Source: Bursaphelenchus xylophilus
Lineage: Eukaryota; Nematoda; Chromadorea; Rhabditida; Aphelenchoididae
Length of the DNA: 64,000 nucleotides
NCBI GenBank assembly: GCA_904066235.2
Contig: CAJFCV020000003.1
Location: 10,230,001 to 10,294,000 of the forward strand
Direction of reading: 5' to 3'
The notes beneath the pieces were generated by a model that made no database searches, was not told the DNA's origin, and worked only from the letters and a program-made list of their open reading frames with translations. This document shows positions 33,570 to 45,552 of this stretch, piece after piece. A program made the translations under genes and the position numbers. Numbering within the stretch: the first letter of the stretch is position 1; each line of letters starts with the position of its first letter.

Positions 33570-34106
33570 ATCTTTATTGCAGCACGATTTTCTACAAGTA
33601 CCTGGTATTTTACAATTTCATCGTTAAAAAAGAGGTTGTTAGACCACGTAATACCGAGTGATGAGTACCGTAAAACTTGAGTGAATTTGGAACATGGAGT
33701 ATGTTGAGTATTGTACACATGAGGGACCTGCTCTGGAGTAAGTTGATAGGCTTTTTGGAGGGCTAGTTCTGGTTGGGACCTGAAATTAATTGAGTCATCT
33801 ACAAGGAAATATGATATGATATGTATATATTATTGACAGGTTTCGTTGTACTGACTTTCAACTTAGAAGAGTAGCCCTTTATTACACTAAAGGGCTACTC
33901 GTTACGTACTAATTCGTATTTTACAAATTCAAATGCAAAAAACTTACGATTATTGTCCAAATAATCCTTGAGCATGGCCTGCGACACGGCGGAGTTCGAA
34001 AAGGTTCCGTAGTTGTAGACGTTGAGCAACCGTTCGAATCGACATTCTTCCACCTTTTCCATGGTTGCTGATGGCTGCACTTCCGGCAAGGTTTGCATAG
34101 AATTGG
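33570..34106 (-). CDS. 3' exon(s) of an unrecognised gene
   Basis: Exon 34106-33948 has a consensus acceptor (TTTTTCAG) and donor (GTAAGTTT), and an open frame of 52 codons with GC-richer, host-like codon use (segments PEVQPSATMEKVEECRFERL and YGTFSNSAVSQAMLKDYLDN). It enters in phase 1, so an upstream exon is expected unless the internal ATG (34098) is the start. Two continuations fit. Acceptor TAATTTCAG at 33,780 ends the protein after about five more residues (R-P-N-Q-N, TAG). Acceptor CTTGTAG at 33,799 opens a longer frame. An AATAAA on this strand at 33,578-33,573 fits the first option. No family recognised. Confidence 0.45.
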
Positions 34107-35929
34107 CTGAAAAAGCAAGAGATCAAACTATATATGAATAAGCTATAAGAAGAGTCAGAACAAATAATCACGAGAAAATCAAACAATTTGAACAAAAATG
34201 CTGCAGGCGATGCAAAGGTCGAATGTGTAAGAAAATGGTATAATACCGAGAAATTGCAAATTTTTTGCAGGCAATGTTTACAGAGGCACAAAATTATCTT
34301 ACAGTTATCTTACGTTTGTCACAAAAAATAAATTTTTTTTTTATCATACGCAGGTTTTTTAAGGACTTTTTGTGTGTTAAATTGCTATAAAACCTCCGTA
34401 CAACAAAACCTGTCAATAACATATATTTTATGCCGGAGACAAGCGCCAATTTTAGACCAAAACTACCGCAAAAAAAAGCCTGCCTACAACGAATATAGTT
34501 TGTTTTAGTAATTTGCACTTTTCAGTATGTATGTATAAGAAATGTCTAGACATAAGTTAATTACGATTTGTAAGAAACGAACATGACCATTGTTCTCTGC
34601 TAGCAATTTTGTAATACATAAATCCTTGTTTCCTTACGAGTATCGGAAATGACGTGGGAGGGTTTCTCAGTTTTTGCGAACAAACCCAATTGGTCCGAAC
34701 GTTGACGTTCGAAGGGACGTGAAGGGTTTTTTGAAATGAATATCTAAAAACCTGAGGAAGGCGCTGCAAAAAAAAATAAAAAAAAATACAGTGGAAGCTC
34801 TGTACCAAGATTGAAACCTGTCTATAACGTACTCTCGTAAAATATACAGAGTCTATATGAAACCAAAATAAAATTCTATTTAACAAAGTTAAAAAGTCCT
34901 TTTATAACAAATCGATCTTTTTGCTCTTTTTTTGATTTGTTATACAGGGTTTTTACTGAATTTGTAATCAATATACGTATAGTAGGCCTAGAAGTCAAAT
35001 AAGGAAATATATTTTTTATATAAAAATAGAGCTTTATCTTCGCCTCAAGTAAACAAAACTACATGCAAATGATCCTATGAAACCAATTGCAGGGCACCAA
35101 AAATTTGTTCGTTATATTATAGAAGGGCTTTGTTGTACGGAAGTTCGATTGGACACGAAGATCAACTTTGGGGCCTTAAAATTGTTTGCTACATACAGGT
35201 TGTGTTATATGCGACCTGCTGCAAACTGTACCAGATCTTACCCTAGATTGTTGAAATAATATTTTGACCCCGTATTTCAGTACAAGAACTCGAAAGAAGA
35301 AGGAAAAATTGAGAAATTTTCATAAACCCCTCGAAGAATGGAGGCCAAGAGTTCCCATTCTCTTCGGACTTTTGGTCCTCCAATATGTTTCCCATTTTTT
35401 TCGAATTCCCAAAAGAAAAAAAATAAAAAACCCTTGGCCCACAAGAATAATTCGTTCGCAAAATAAACGCAAAAAACAATAAAAGGAGTCTCTTCGAATC
35501 GCGCAAACATATGATCTGCAAATTTCACGTGACATATGGCGAAATTTCTGACCGCAACGAATACAGTAAGAAGTTCCGTATGTTTGGAAAACATTCGGAG
35601 AAAATCGGGCAAAAAAGCGATTTTTTTGGGACGATCTGAAAAATAGCCAAAAGATGAGAGCAAATATGTACTATAGTAATTTGACATCATTGTTATCAGT
35701 TTTTCAGCATTCGAAGTGACAAATGAAGCTCCTTGACGTTTAAAAAATATGTAGACGTACAGTAGAAACGGCCAGACCAATTTTAGGCCACAGCTGGCCA
35801 TTGCGCCTCTAAACCTTCCGATACCGACTAATTTTTTTGTTTTCTTGCAAGTTGCTTTCACGGCCGAACAAGTATGATCAAAATACGAAGGAAAGTTTCA
35901 TGAAAAAATTCGCAAAAAATAGCGCATAT

Positions 35930-36083
35930 CTCTAACAGTTTTGCCGAAAAATCTTGGTCGTTTCTGCTAAGCGCAAGCTAGAAATCTCCCGTATGCGCTA
36001 GAAGAAACACTGTATTCTAAATTTGTGCCAAGTTTCCGCAAAAGCTGAGCGGCGCACTTGGAGCACTTGGAGTGCTTCTACTG
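35930..36083 (+). repeat. 3' fragment of the GGGGAAGTAC element
   Basis: CGTTTCTGCTAAGCGCAAGC and TTCTAAATTTGTGCCAAGTTT match the right third of the 449-bp family. The end is altered (CACTTGGAGCACTTGGAGTGCTTCTACTG), with an internal ACTTGGAG duplication. Confidence 0.6.
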
Positions 36084-38854
36084 TAAACAAATTGAAGAAA
36101 AATGTTTCTTTGAACTGCGCAATGAAGTGGAAGGCCGTGCAAATCGTGGCCAAAAGAAAATATAGAAAGTTGAGAAACAAAAGGCAATGCTAAGCAGCTT
36201 AGAGATACGCGAAACGTTGCAGACAGGCAATTTGAAATCAAACAAAGAGGAATTCAACAACATTTTTTTGCTCTTATGATTTGTTTTTGGCACTTTTACA
36301 ATTTTTTTTCTGACGGTTTTTTGACAATAGAAACTACTGTCCATCAATTCAATAACAATGTTAATTTTCGAGTTTTTTTAATGATTAAAATCCAAAAAAA
36401 CAATTAAATAACGTCAAATGACGTTGCCTCCTCTGTCTGACCTTTTCCACCCCAAAAGAATTAATTTTCATATCATTGTCCATTCGAAACCAATTTGAAA
36501 ATGCACTCTTGTCCTCATATCGATCGGCCTACATACGCAGACGTTATTGATCGCAGCCCACGGAGGACGAGAAAAAAGAAAAAGAGGAGGAAAATCTTTG
36601 GGCTTGACGGGCCTGATCTTCTCCCCTCTCGGCCGCCAACTGACTCATGAATGTGTTTACAATCAGCCAAACAGTTGGCCCGTTCAGCTGATTACAACAT
36701 GAGAAAAATGTTGGGGACGTCAGACGGAACGCCCGGACGGAAGTCTTGGCCATGGGTAAATAGATAAGGATAGACGGAAAAACAAAAGAATTTGTCTGGG
36801 AATTGAGGAAGTTTAGAGGGGAAAATACGGAAATAAAGGGTAAAACACGCAAAAATATATGTAGTATTGTGAACTAATAATTTACTTTTTTTCGACGGTT
36901 GTGAATAGGCATGGCTCTCGAGCCCGACCGGGGTAAAAATGCCCGGCCTGCGGGCTAAAACAGGTCAGTCCCGGCTCCATTTCAAATTTTCTTCGGCGCG
37001 AGAGCCATGTTTATTCGAACTTATAGGCCAAATCTACACTTGCCATAAAAAATTTCCCATAAAAAATTTAAAAACCAAAAATATACAAACACTTTGAAAG
37101 ACATGATGTAAAATGCGACGCCTGCTGTAATCAGGAAAGAAATGATTACCATCTTGTAGCCAACAAAAATACTGAGCCCTTTATACATAAAAAAATTATT
37201 TGTTAGCATCATCTGTGCTCAAAGCAAAATTCCTCATTACACCCATTCTAGAACCGGAAGGAGGTGGAACAAATACATAATAATTACGGACAAGACCCAG
37301 GTAATTACACGTAAGCACGCAATTTACCCCTGCAAACTAGCAGGAAATATGGGAGACGGAAAGGGGGTGTAAACGGAACTTTTTAAACGGAAATTTGTGA
37401 GTCATCAAAAAATGCGGATTTTTTTTGTTTTGTTTTATTTTTTGGCAGAGCTCCGGTATTTTTTGCAGAAGAAGTGTGAAGAATTGGCATACCATTTCTC
37501 CATTTCTCATAAACTCAGCAATGTCTACGCAAAACGTCAGGTTGTTCCGAGTTAATTTCGAAGAGCATACAATCAAATGCCTACAATAAGTCGCAAAATA
37601 CCAAAAAATTTATTCACAAAAATGGCTTTGCGTTATGGATATTTAATTTGGCTTCAAGACAGCCCATGAAACGTCTGACTTTGTTCGTCTTAACGAGACT
37701 TTGTTGTAACAGAGGTTTCACTGTATTTGAAAGCGCTTTTCCGACCTGGCGTCTCTTTTTTCCCTGTTCACTCTAACCGAAACAGCTTATTAAATATCTC
37801 GGTTGCTTACCCAAAATTGAGCCAAAGCTATCCGAAATAATAAATATTATACCTTGCCGTGGCTATCATCAACATAACAAATTATGGAAAATCCGTGCGT
37901 GGGACCTCTCGAGGAATAAAAGTTCCAAAGCCATTGCCTCAAAAATAAACAGCCCTTCCAGGCCGACCCACTGACTAATAGTCGTAAGAATTTTTTCGTA
38001 AAGTTTAGCCTCTCTTTTTCTTCCCATATGACCGCGAATAACAATAAGTTCGAGCGAAAAATTGCCGATTCTTTTTGTTTCAACCCACGCTAAGCCCAAA
38101 CAATCATCTTTATACACATATTGAATCAACATTACGACAAGATGATGGGCCAGATAAAAAAACTAGAAATGCAGATAAGCAATGTACTTTTAACTTGGAA
38201 AACAACTCCTATTCTACGGTTGTTATGACGGATCTGACTACAATAGGGTCTATTTGGCTTTTTCATCCGAAAAAAAACTATTGTTTTTTAGATCGTAACG
38301 CGTTTAAAAGTGCATACTACTGTAGATTGATGGGGGACGTCAAAAAAAATTCGTTCAGAAAACTGAAAAAAAGGAATCTCGGATCATTGATTTTTTGCGA
38401 AGTGCCACAGAATTAACGAGTCCGAAAGATTATTTTTGTCTTCGAATAAACATTTTTTTTCGAAAAAAATCTTTTTCTCTAGGAAAGTTTTCGTTTGTGA
38501 CTTGATAATTCGACGACATTACGCCAAAGATCAATATTCCGAGATCCCTTGTTTTTTCTCTTTTTTTGAAACGCGACGCCTTTTTAAGCATTGTCTCTCT
38601 CGTTGCTGCACTTAGAGGCAGGAATAATGCCTACCAGTTTGTCCAGAAACTCACTGAAACGATTGCGTAAGGTCGGAAAGTACGGTAGGCAATGAAAATT
38701 TTAAAAAAATAGGATTGACAATTTCTAGCATTTTATTAATAAGACATATCTCATCTTACGTTAGGATTTGCGAAGAGCCATAACTTTATTGTTGTTTCTT
38801 ACCTTCGTTCCTAATAAATTGCCTCAGAACCAATCCCAATTCCCACTTACCCCC

Positions 38855-39124
38855 TCAAACCCCTATCAATATTCCCTCAGGCTCATTTATTTTAACAAGC
38901 CCGTATATTGCCGCCATTGACGTGTAAATAGGCGTGTAATATATCATAAAGGCATTCCAAAAAGCGATAAACCGTCGTAACCCTACGCATTCATAAAGCA
39001 AATAAAAAATCTTCACTTTTTCGTCAACGAAATTCGTCGACATTTCGCGAAATTCCAACGTGCGATTGTTCAGCTCGCGGGTAGAAGATATATGAAAACT
39101 GATGGATCTACGAACATTTATCAA
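38855..39124 (-). pseudogene. possible remnant of a membrane protein gene
   Basis: A frame of 89 codons. The first part is hydrophilic (RELNNRTLEFREMS), followed by KIFYLLYECVGLRRF and two hydrophobic stretches (FIAFWNAFMIYY, YTSMAAIYGLV). It could be a receptor fragment, for example of the gustatory-receptor type, but no diagnostic motif is present. A second hydrophobic minus-strand block at 37,869-38,132 may belong to it. Called at low confidence from texture alone. Confidence 0.2.
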
Positions 39125-39964
39125 AACAAACCGTGGAATGTTGGAGGTACTATGATTTCAGAGAATCACCAGCTGACATGGGCTTTGACGGCCTTTAAAG
39201 TTCAAGAAAAATGACGTAGGAGTTTGCTAACAAGGGAATTATCTGAGCTTTTTTCCAGCGCTCGAGAAAGTGACTATTTCAAGTGGATAGAGCAGGTCAA
39301 CGTTGGTAAAAAGAGTTATTTTCCAGCTGCAAAAGAAGCCCAGCCGACAAGAAAAACGACCGAAATTTCCACAAAATTTCATCTTTCTCTTTCCTCGGAA
39401 CAGAAGTGCAGCGTCCAGTAAGGTCATTTTAAGGGTGAACTTAAAGGACGATATCAAAGATCGAATCAAGAAGCAGCTTTAACCAAGAAAAATGATTATC
39501 TCATTCGTCATCCGCTGCAAGTTTCTCGGGGATAACAACCTTTAAAGAACGGGGATCCCTTTGGTGATGCTTTAGCCATCCTTTCCTTCTGACGAAACAT
39601 ACTTATCTTCTTTTTCGTCACTAATTCATTATTACAAGTTTTTAATGCATTCTTACAAGTTTTTTGGCAAGTCTCTGCCACGCCTCTTCCTGACCTTCGG
39701 CAGCTTTAGCAAGGCTCTTTCCACGAGCCTTGAAGCATTAGAAAGCGTGGTGATGAATGAGGTATCAATCGATGGACCACAGAGCCGACACGGACTGTTA
39801 CTGACAAATGTTGTCAGAATGATAATCAAATTTAAACGATTTGCACTTTACAGGGTCAGCTTGCGTTAACAATTTCGCATTTTTTATTAATTATAGATGA
39901 CCTTCGTAAATTGGACTTCCCAAGGTGTCCTTTTATTAGACTTCTCTGATTTATTAGCAAATTG

Positions 39965-40117
39965 TCAGTCCGTCGGGGAAATAATGTGGATTTATCACAT
40001 CTTGGGTCGTCCATCATCGCCTTGCGACAGCTAGCCGCGGTTGGAGCTTTGGTGTACGATTGCGATGGAATGAGACATTCTGCTGTGACAAATCCACATT
40101 ATTTTCCCAAAGACTAA
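39965..40117. mobile_element. CAGTCTGTCGG MITE, subfamily B
   Basis: CAGTCCGTCGGGGAAATAATG then GTGGATTTATCAC at the left; GTGACAAATCCACATTATTTT at the right. The core contains TTGCGACAGCTAGCCGCGG, similar to the copy at 18,969. A partial TTTATCCA..ATTTCCCG repeat follows at 40,147-40,200. It lies downstream of receptor B exon 3. Confidence 0.75.
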
Positions 40118-40418
40118 TATTACTGTTTTGATAGACCCTTGTCAAATTTATCCATTTTATTTCCCGGATCCTATGTCAAATTTATCCACATCATTTCCCG
40201 AAAAGATGAGAGTTCAATGGCGCAAGCAAACAATGTAAAATTTCAAATCAGTAAGATAAACAATCAACTTGAGTTCTTTGCTGATATCAGAGTCTTAGTG
40301 CTGCACTGCGCCACTTCGATCGGTTGACATTTTATCCACCTCCAAAACGACTGATTAATCAAAAGTTGCACGATCCTAAATGGAAGCTAACTGGTTATAT
40401 GCAAAAAGATGGACTTAC

Positions 40419-43400
40419 GCAAAGGATTGTATAACAATTAACTCCGCAATGCAATTTAAGACATAGCTAAGTATGGCGATTGTCCCGATTGTCCGTTTTT
40501 CGTTTATCGTCCAATCAGTTTCCATTATTGCAACGACTTGAATCGAAAGTAGAACTGGCGTTGTCACGCTGATGATGAGAAGTTTCCATTCAGCACTTCG
40601 GCGATGCGACTTTACCGGCTCGGAGATGTGGGCAAGCTTGCTTTGTTCCTACAAATTTCTTATAGGTGGCACTGTTTGTCAAATTTGGCAAGAAAAGGTT
40701 CGTCAAAAAAAACGACAATACAAGTACACTTTGTCTGCATGAAACACGGCACAATACGGTCAAAACGTCTCGCAAATTTCGTTCCATATCTCGGCTAGGC
40801 ATGGCTCCGGGCCGGGCTTTCCAAAATTTTCCGGCCCGGGCCGGGCTGACTAATTTTGTGGCGACTTAGTAATTTATAAAAATAGTCAAGCGGCAATTGC
40901 ACTATGTATAGGTTTTGCTAAATTATTCTTTACATTTTGCGAAAACGTGCCGTAACTTTCCCTTCATTTCCTGCTTTGTTTCTTTCCAGCCTAGTACAAA
41001 ATTTTTCCGGGCCGAACCAGGCCGGGCTTTCCAAATTTTCCAAGCCCAGGCCGGGCTGGCCCGGTTTGCAGCCATGCTTAATCTCGGCTGCGCCTCAAAA
41101 TTCCAGATAAAACTTTAAGGAATTGCTATGTGGCCTATCGTTAGCTTGTGGAGAAAATTTAAAGAAGCTTTGGTCATCGCACTTGGTACCGCATTCTTAT
41201 ACTCCCCGTACAATGTTTTGACCCCCCTCCTAACTCCGTCCAAAGTGTACTAATTCGGACCAAATTTGGTATGTAGTATACTCACAGTCTAGTAACAAAA
41301 AATAACATAGCAGGACATACCTTATAGTTGAATTTTAAAAGCTAGGGGCAATTTTCAAAAATCACCTTAAAAAATCGAGGAAAAAGTTTTGACCCCCTTA
41401 AAAAAAGTTAGATATCGCCAGCGGATGCCACGCAAACTTATTGTAATCGACGTCCCATACCTGAATACAGGTTAATATATGGTTTTCCGTTGAATGCTTC
41501 GTTGCATTTGAGGATTCAACGCGTTAAACCGTTTTTGATGTAGAGCTGCCCAAAATTGTAAAAATCTTGCCCTAGCGCTTTCCTAGAGCTCTAAATTGGG
41601 TTTATATTATGTGCTTTAGACCTGTATTTACCTTCTCCTTTCAATAAAAGTGCATGGTGGCCTGGCGGTGTAGATTCGGCAGATACCCTCTTGTCATGCT
41701 CAGCCTTGGTGAGCCATTTGCTCTTTGACTCAAGGTCGAGATGTGGTCATTAGGTCCTCAATGTAATCCTGAGACTCCTAGTTACTCTCAGCAATGTAAA
41801 ATGTTTTGATTTGACACGTTTTGTAATGGGTTTCATTCACCTTAATCTTAACTTTGCCATTACTGTAGATGACCCCGAGTACGATGACATCACCACCTCC
41901 CATTTGGCGTTTCATACGTCTCAAATGAGTATGGTAAGTGCTGTAGCGTCTTAAATTTCCTGGTCCATCAAATGAAAGCTGTCTTTGGTGGCTAAAAATC
42001 CATTTGAAAAACGCGGGTTTTTCGTTAAGGTGCAGATCGGCGAAGTTGCGCCTGCAAACCATATGAGACCGTGTCAGCCGGAGTTTATTTTTTCTTTGAG
42101 AGTAACTAGGAGTCTCAGGATTACATTGAGGATCTAATAACCACATCTCGACCTTGAGTCAAAGAGCAAATAGCTCACCAAGGCTGGGCATGACAAGAGG
42201 GTATCTGCCGAATCTACACCGTCAGGCCACCACGCACTTTTATCGAAAGGAGAAGGTTAACACAGGTCTAAATCACATAATATAAACCCGATTTAGAGCT
42301 CTAGGAAAACGCTAGGGCAAGATTTGTACTATTTTGGGCACCTCTACATCAAAAACGGTTTAACGCGTTGAATCCTCAAATGCAACGAAGCATTCAACGG
42401 AAAACCATATATTAACCTGTATTCAGGTATGGGACGTCGATTACAATAAGTTTGCGTGGCATCCGCTGGCGATATCTAACTTTTTTTTAAGGGGGGTCAA
42501 AACTTTTTCCTCGATTTTTTAAGGTGATTTTTGAAAATTGCCCCCAGATTTTGATATTCAACTATAAGGTAGGTCCAGCCATGTTATTTTTTGTTACTAG
42601 CCTGTGAGTATACTACATACCAAATTTGGTCCGAATTAGTACACTTTGGACGGAGTTAGGAGGGGGGTCAAAACATTGTACGGGGAGTATATTTCCAGTC
42701 CGTTCGCAGAGCCGTTGGAATGATTTCGTCGACCAGCACGTCAAAAATAATACCTTCCGGGTGCTTTACGAACTGACGGGAACCCATGTTTTGACTCACT
42801 CGATTCAGTAATCTCAATTTGACAACGGTCACCAATGCCACCACGAGGCATATGCCCACAACAATCCAAAAGTGAGTAATCAGCAGAGGGTACAAAAATT
42901 TTGGCGTGTCGCAATCTTTGCCAAGATCGTCCATTGGAGCCCCCAAGAAAACGAAGAACGATGGAGAGTACTCAGCGACGCACTGAATGTACAGCGATTC
43001 CACAGCTGAAAAATATTCAATTTTATAGAGTAATCTCTGCTCTAGAATTACCAACTGTTAGAAACAACGTACCGACTCTGTTGAAGACGATAAATACGGT
43101 AATCAGCGCCCCGATGACAATGTACTGCTTCCGATATATTCGTTGGAAGAGAAACCCGTAGAAAACCCCAAAAAATCTCGCCAGAATAATGTGAACCTGT
43201 GCATAGAGCGACAAATGAAAGGATGACACAACAACAAAGTACAAAGCAATGTCAATACCCATGTAAGCTCGTGGCAAACACCAGGGATCTTGATCCTCCG
43301 TACGACTGGACTCGGCCGCAAAGGACCAAGGCAACCACCAGAAAGTCCAGACCAATGCCGTTGGAATATCCAGCGCAATTTTCAGAACCGTTAAAGCTGC

Positions 43401-43562
43401 GTTAAAATTCCTTAGCGGAGATGTCCTGCACAGAAACCATATAGCAAATACATTTACAGCAATTGATTCGAGTCCAAGGACAAATCCAACAACAGATAAA
43501 ACTCGACGCAGCTCCGGAATATCATCAACGAAATCGGTCGAATCGGAGGAACTTGAAGCCAT
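40419..43562 (-). CDS. Srx-like 7TM chemoreceptor B, last exon not found
   Basis: Candidate G-protein coupled chemoreceptor at the plasma membrane of sensory neurons. Exons: 43562-43073, 43005-42800, 40648-40419, giving 308 aa in phase. Intron positions match receptor A next door (after FNRV|A and KLRLLNR|, and at QSFA|). The start MASSSSDS was chosen because A starts at the same distance from TM1. Hydrophobic segments include VLSVVGFVLGLESIAVNVFA, LHLSLYAQVHIIL-type TM3 with ARF in place of the NRF of Srx proteins, and WKLLIISVTTPVLLS in exon 3. Exon 3 ends at GC|GTAAGT, exactly where A splices to exon 4, but a matching exon 4 was not securely found: a frame after a GATATCAG near 40,254 is only weakly similar. 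The gene may be broken at its 3' end. The third intron contains a 1.49-kb Tc1-like element. Confidence 0.75.
40797..41075. repeat. two GC-rich GGGCCGGGCTTTCC repeats
   Basis: GGCATGGCTCCGGGCCGGGC (40,799 on) and, about 200 bp later, CCAGGCCGGGCTTTCC..GGCCCGG. Both read GGGCTTTCCAAA.TTTTCC followed by GGGCCGGGCTG, so they look like a tandem or paired copy of one repeat. They lie inside intron 3 of receptor B. Confidence 0.5.
41200..42689. mobile_element. Tc1-like element with ~590-bp inverted repeats, internally deleted
   Basis: 1,490 bp. The left end TACTCCCCGTACAATGTTTT is mirrored exactly at the right end. TA lies outside both ends (41198-41199, 42690-42691). The arms run about 41,200-41,790 and 42,100-42,689 and are highly similar. 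The ~310-bp centre encodes a transposase fragment on the minus strand. Very long TIRs are known for Tc3 and related elements. Inserted in intron 3 of receptor B. Confidence 0.9.
41778..42146 (-). pseudogene. Tc1/mariner-family transposase fragment
   Basis: A 122-codon frame in the centre of the element. It contains the typical Tc1 block after the first catalytic Asp: SFDGPGNLRRY followed by RRMKRQMGGGDVIVLGVIYS, corresponding to the family pattern F-x-GPDG...W/Y...GGGSVMVWG. In Tc1-like proteins the block begins WSDE, where the Asp is catalytic; here the corresponding stretch reads IFSHQRQLSFDG, so that Asp is gone. Both N-terminal DNA-binding and C-terminal catalytic parts are missing. Catalytically dead by inference. 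Confidence 0.8.
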
Positions 43563-43793
43563 TTGAGTGTTCAAATTGAGGAGTTTGATTGGAGTCCAAA
43601 GGGCTTGAAGGGAGGTTGAACAAAAGTGGAGAACAGGGAACAATCACTCGGCATTTAGAAGGAAAAGAAGAACACAAGGAGAAACTGACATAAATACGGA
43701 ACATACACACATTTAAGGACATCAGGAACAATTCCGCTATATAGAAATCTCGGTGATTTATTAGTAAAATATGCTTACATTAGGCTAAACTTA

Positions 43794-44125
43794 GGGACTT
43801 ATAAATCTTTGTGTCTCCAGAAAATGTGTCACGATGACACTGAGTTAAAATGCATCAGTGGCTGGAAGCATACTCCCTGAAGCACGTCAGGGAAATGGGA
43901 ATTTACTGGCACTGTAAACGTTGTCGACGCAGAAAAATGAAGCAAAATTCAAAAAATACGTCATTAAAACCGCGCTTTGCTAAAGTTTTGAGCCTAAATT
44001 TTTTTGAGGATACTCTACGAAGAACTCCTAGCCATGTACAGCCGTTGTTTATACCACTGGAAAATTTCAAAGGTTTGTCATCGTGACACATTTTCTGGAC
44101 ACACAAAGATTTGTTTATAAGTCCC
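43794..44125. mobile_element. MITE between the two receptors
   Basis: GGGACTTATAAATCTTTGTG at 43,794 pairs with CACAAAGATTTGTTTATAAGTCCC ending 44,125. The TIR is about 48 bp and includes CCAGAAAATGTGTCACGATG. It lies 98 bp downstream of the receptor A stop codon. Non-coding. Confidence 0.75.
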
Positions 44126-44222
44126 GAGGCAGTAATTGTACACACAGGGTAGATACGTTCCGTACCAAATCTGTAGAGCTTTTTTTTGGTAGGCTCAGGG
44201 GCACCAAGATATAAACATAAGA

Positions 44223-45552
44223 TTAGAATGTCGTTTTTGTCGAAGGCACACCTCGTAAACTGTTGATATCGCATGATGCCTGCTGACATTGCAGGAACTT
44301 CCAGAAGGATCGATTTATAAGCAGCAGGACTATTCTAAAAAGTATGCACTGCCGTGCTCAAATCGCCATCACCTACGCAAACGACTGTACAGTAATCAGT
44401 TCGAATACCCAATTGAATACGAAAAGAACGATCATTCCAGGAGGAAATGAAAACAGGAGATATGAAGTTGCAGCCACGATCGCCTGGACCGACATAATGA
44501 GTGGTGTGGAAATGCTGACCACAAGCAGTTTCCACTCGGCTTGGCGTCGCCTGCGTTTCACTTTTTTGTGAATTCCAGGGCCTTTATGATGGACCTGAAA
44601 ATAAGATAATAATTTGTCCCCGGTTGTAAGATTTTCTTTGTCGTAGAGGTAGTAAAGGACATACGTTATTTACCATGTGCAATTTGATCATGGTCACAAG
44701 AGCTAAGACGACACAGGCCAAAATCAAGCACCAAAAATGGACCAAGGAAATGATGTAAGATGTGTTGTGGGCTTGATTATCAATGGTGCCGTCGAAAGGC
44801 ACATAATGGAACCCAAAGGTAAGTGGATCAAAATGGACCGATCTTCTCAAATAGAGGCTTCCAATCGCTGAAATCAGAGGGTATCTTATCTGTAAAGGAA
44901 TCTGACAATGAAATGGCAATGCCCGAGGGATAAACACTGCTTGTTATGTAGAGGCTTTGTTGTAGAGAGGTCTATTTCGGTCTGAAATTGACTTGTGAGA
45001 CCTTTATAATAGTTCCTTAAAGTTCTTTCATTTTTCGCTGCATTGGCGTCTGTCGTACCGAGGTTTTGCCGTATCATTAGTGAAAACGCTATTGCAAATC
45101 TTACCATGCTGATTTAATGCCATAATACCCGCCACAACCAACATAAGGACAACATATCTCGATCGAAACACTTGATCAAAGTAGAACGTATAAAACACAC
45201 CAACAAATCGCGTAATCACAATGAGCAATTGCGTGTTCAACGCAAAATTACTGGAGGTAAAAGCCACAGAAGTCGAAACGGCACTTGTACTGTTGAGAAT
45301 GGCTGAGCGGTTTGCTATGCTTGTCGATAGATCAAAGTAACTCATCGGAATCCAAAAGAACGTCATGATGAGCACGTTAGGCAGATCCGACAGCATTTTG
45401 ATTATAACCAGCTTCGTATGAACATTTTTGCAATTAGAAGTGTGATAGTAAAACCATATAGCGAACATGTTGACTAGAATAGTCTCAATGCCAAGGAAAA
45501 ATCCGATTATAGCCAAGATTTTACGGATCTTGAGAGAGTCATCATTTTCCAT
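44223..45552 (-). CDS. Srx-like 7TM chemoreceptor A, 4 exons
   Basis: Complete model of 323 aa: exons 45552-45105, 44867-44674, 44594-44377, 44334-44223, all GT-AG and in phase. The product should be a chemosensory GPCR. Hydrophobic segments run in order from ILAIIGFFLGIETILVNMFA (TM1) to FNWVFELITVQSFA and IVLLLINRSFWKF (TM7 and the start of the cytoplasmic tail, resembling the NPLIYLIFN-R end of 7TM receptors). TM3 carries LNTQLLIVITRFVGVFY, comparable to the Srx LNRF-type motif but with TRF. A short Ser/Thr-rich tail follows. Identity to receptor B is moderate, with the same intron positions, so they are tandem duplicates. Srx assignment is by overall resemblance; other nematode 7TM families are possible. 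Confidence 0.85.

Larger units (their letters stand above)
34110..40300. other. decayed, gene-poor region
   Basis: Six kilobases with no complete gene. The minus-strand frames at 35,277-35,861 (194 codons), 36,544-36,852, 37,869-38,132 and 38,855-39,124 have patches of protein-like sequence; some are hydrophobic and may derive from membrane proteins, but none gives a domain or a spliceable model. Transposon fragments include GGAAGCTCTGT- and GAAACCTCTGTTAC-type ends (about 34,790 and 37,715), a 3' fragment of the 449-bp MITE and a GC-rich GGCATGGCT repeat (36,908-36,990). Confidence 0.5.

Noticed and set aside
33869..33899. Perfect small hairpin (AGTAGCCCTTTA stem)
   Set aside because: A 12-bp stem with a 6-nt loop in an intron-like region. 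It resembles a terminator, but there is no bacterial context and no T-run; probably a transposon end remnant.
35277..35861. 194-codon minus-strand frame
   Set aside because: Long for chance, but no domain, no splice sites, a poly-Phe/Lys texture typical of AT-rich DNA, and overlap with transposon remnants. Left as part of a decayed region.
36544..36852. 102-codon GC-richer minus-strand frame
   Set aside because: The part from MAKTSVRAF on looks slightly coding-like, but ends in poly-Ser and has no partner exon or family.
39645..39869. 74-codon frame
   Set aside because: Built on a local hairpin (AAGGCTCTTTCCACGAGCCTT-like) and repeats; not protein-like.
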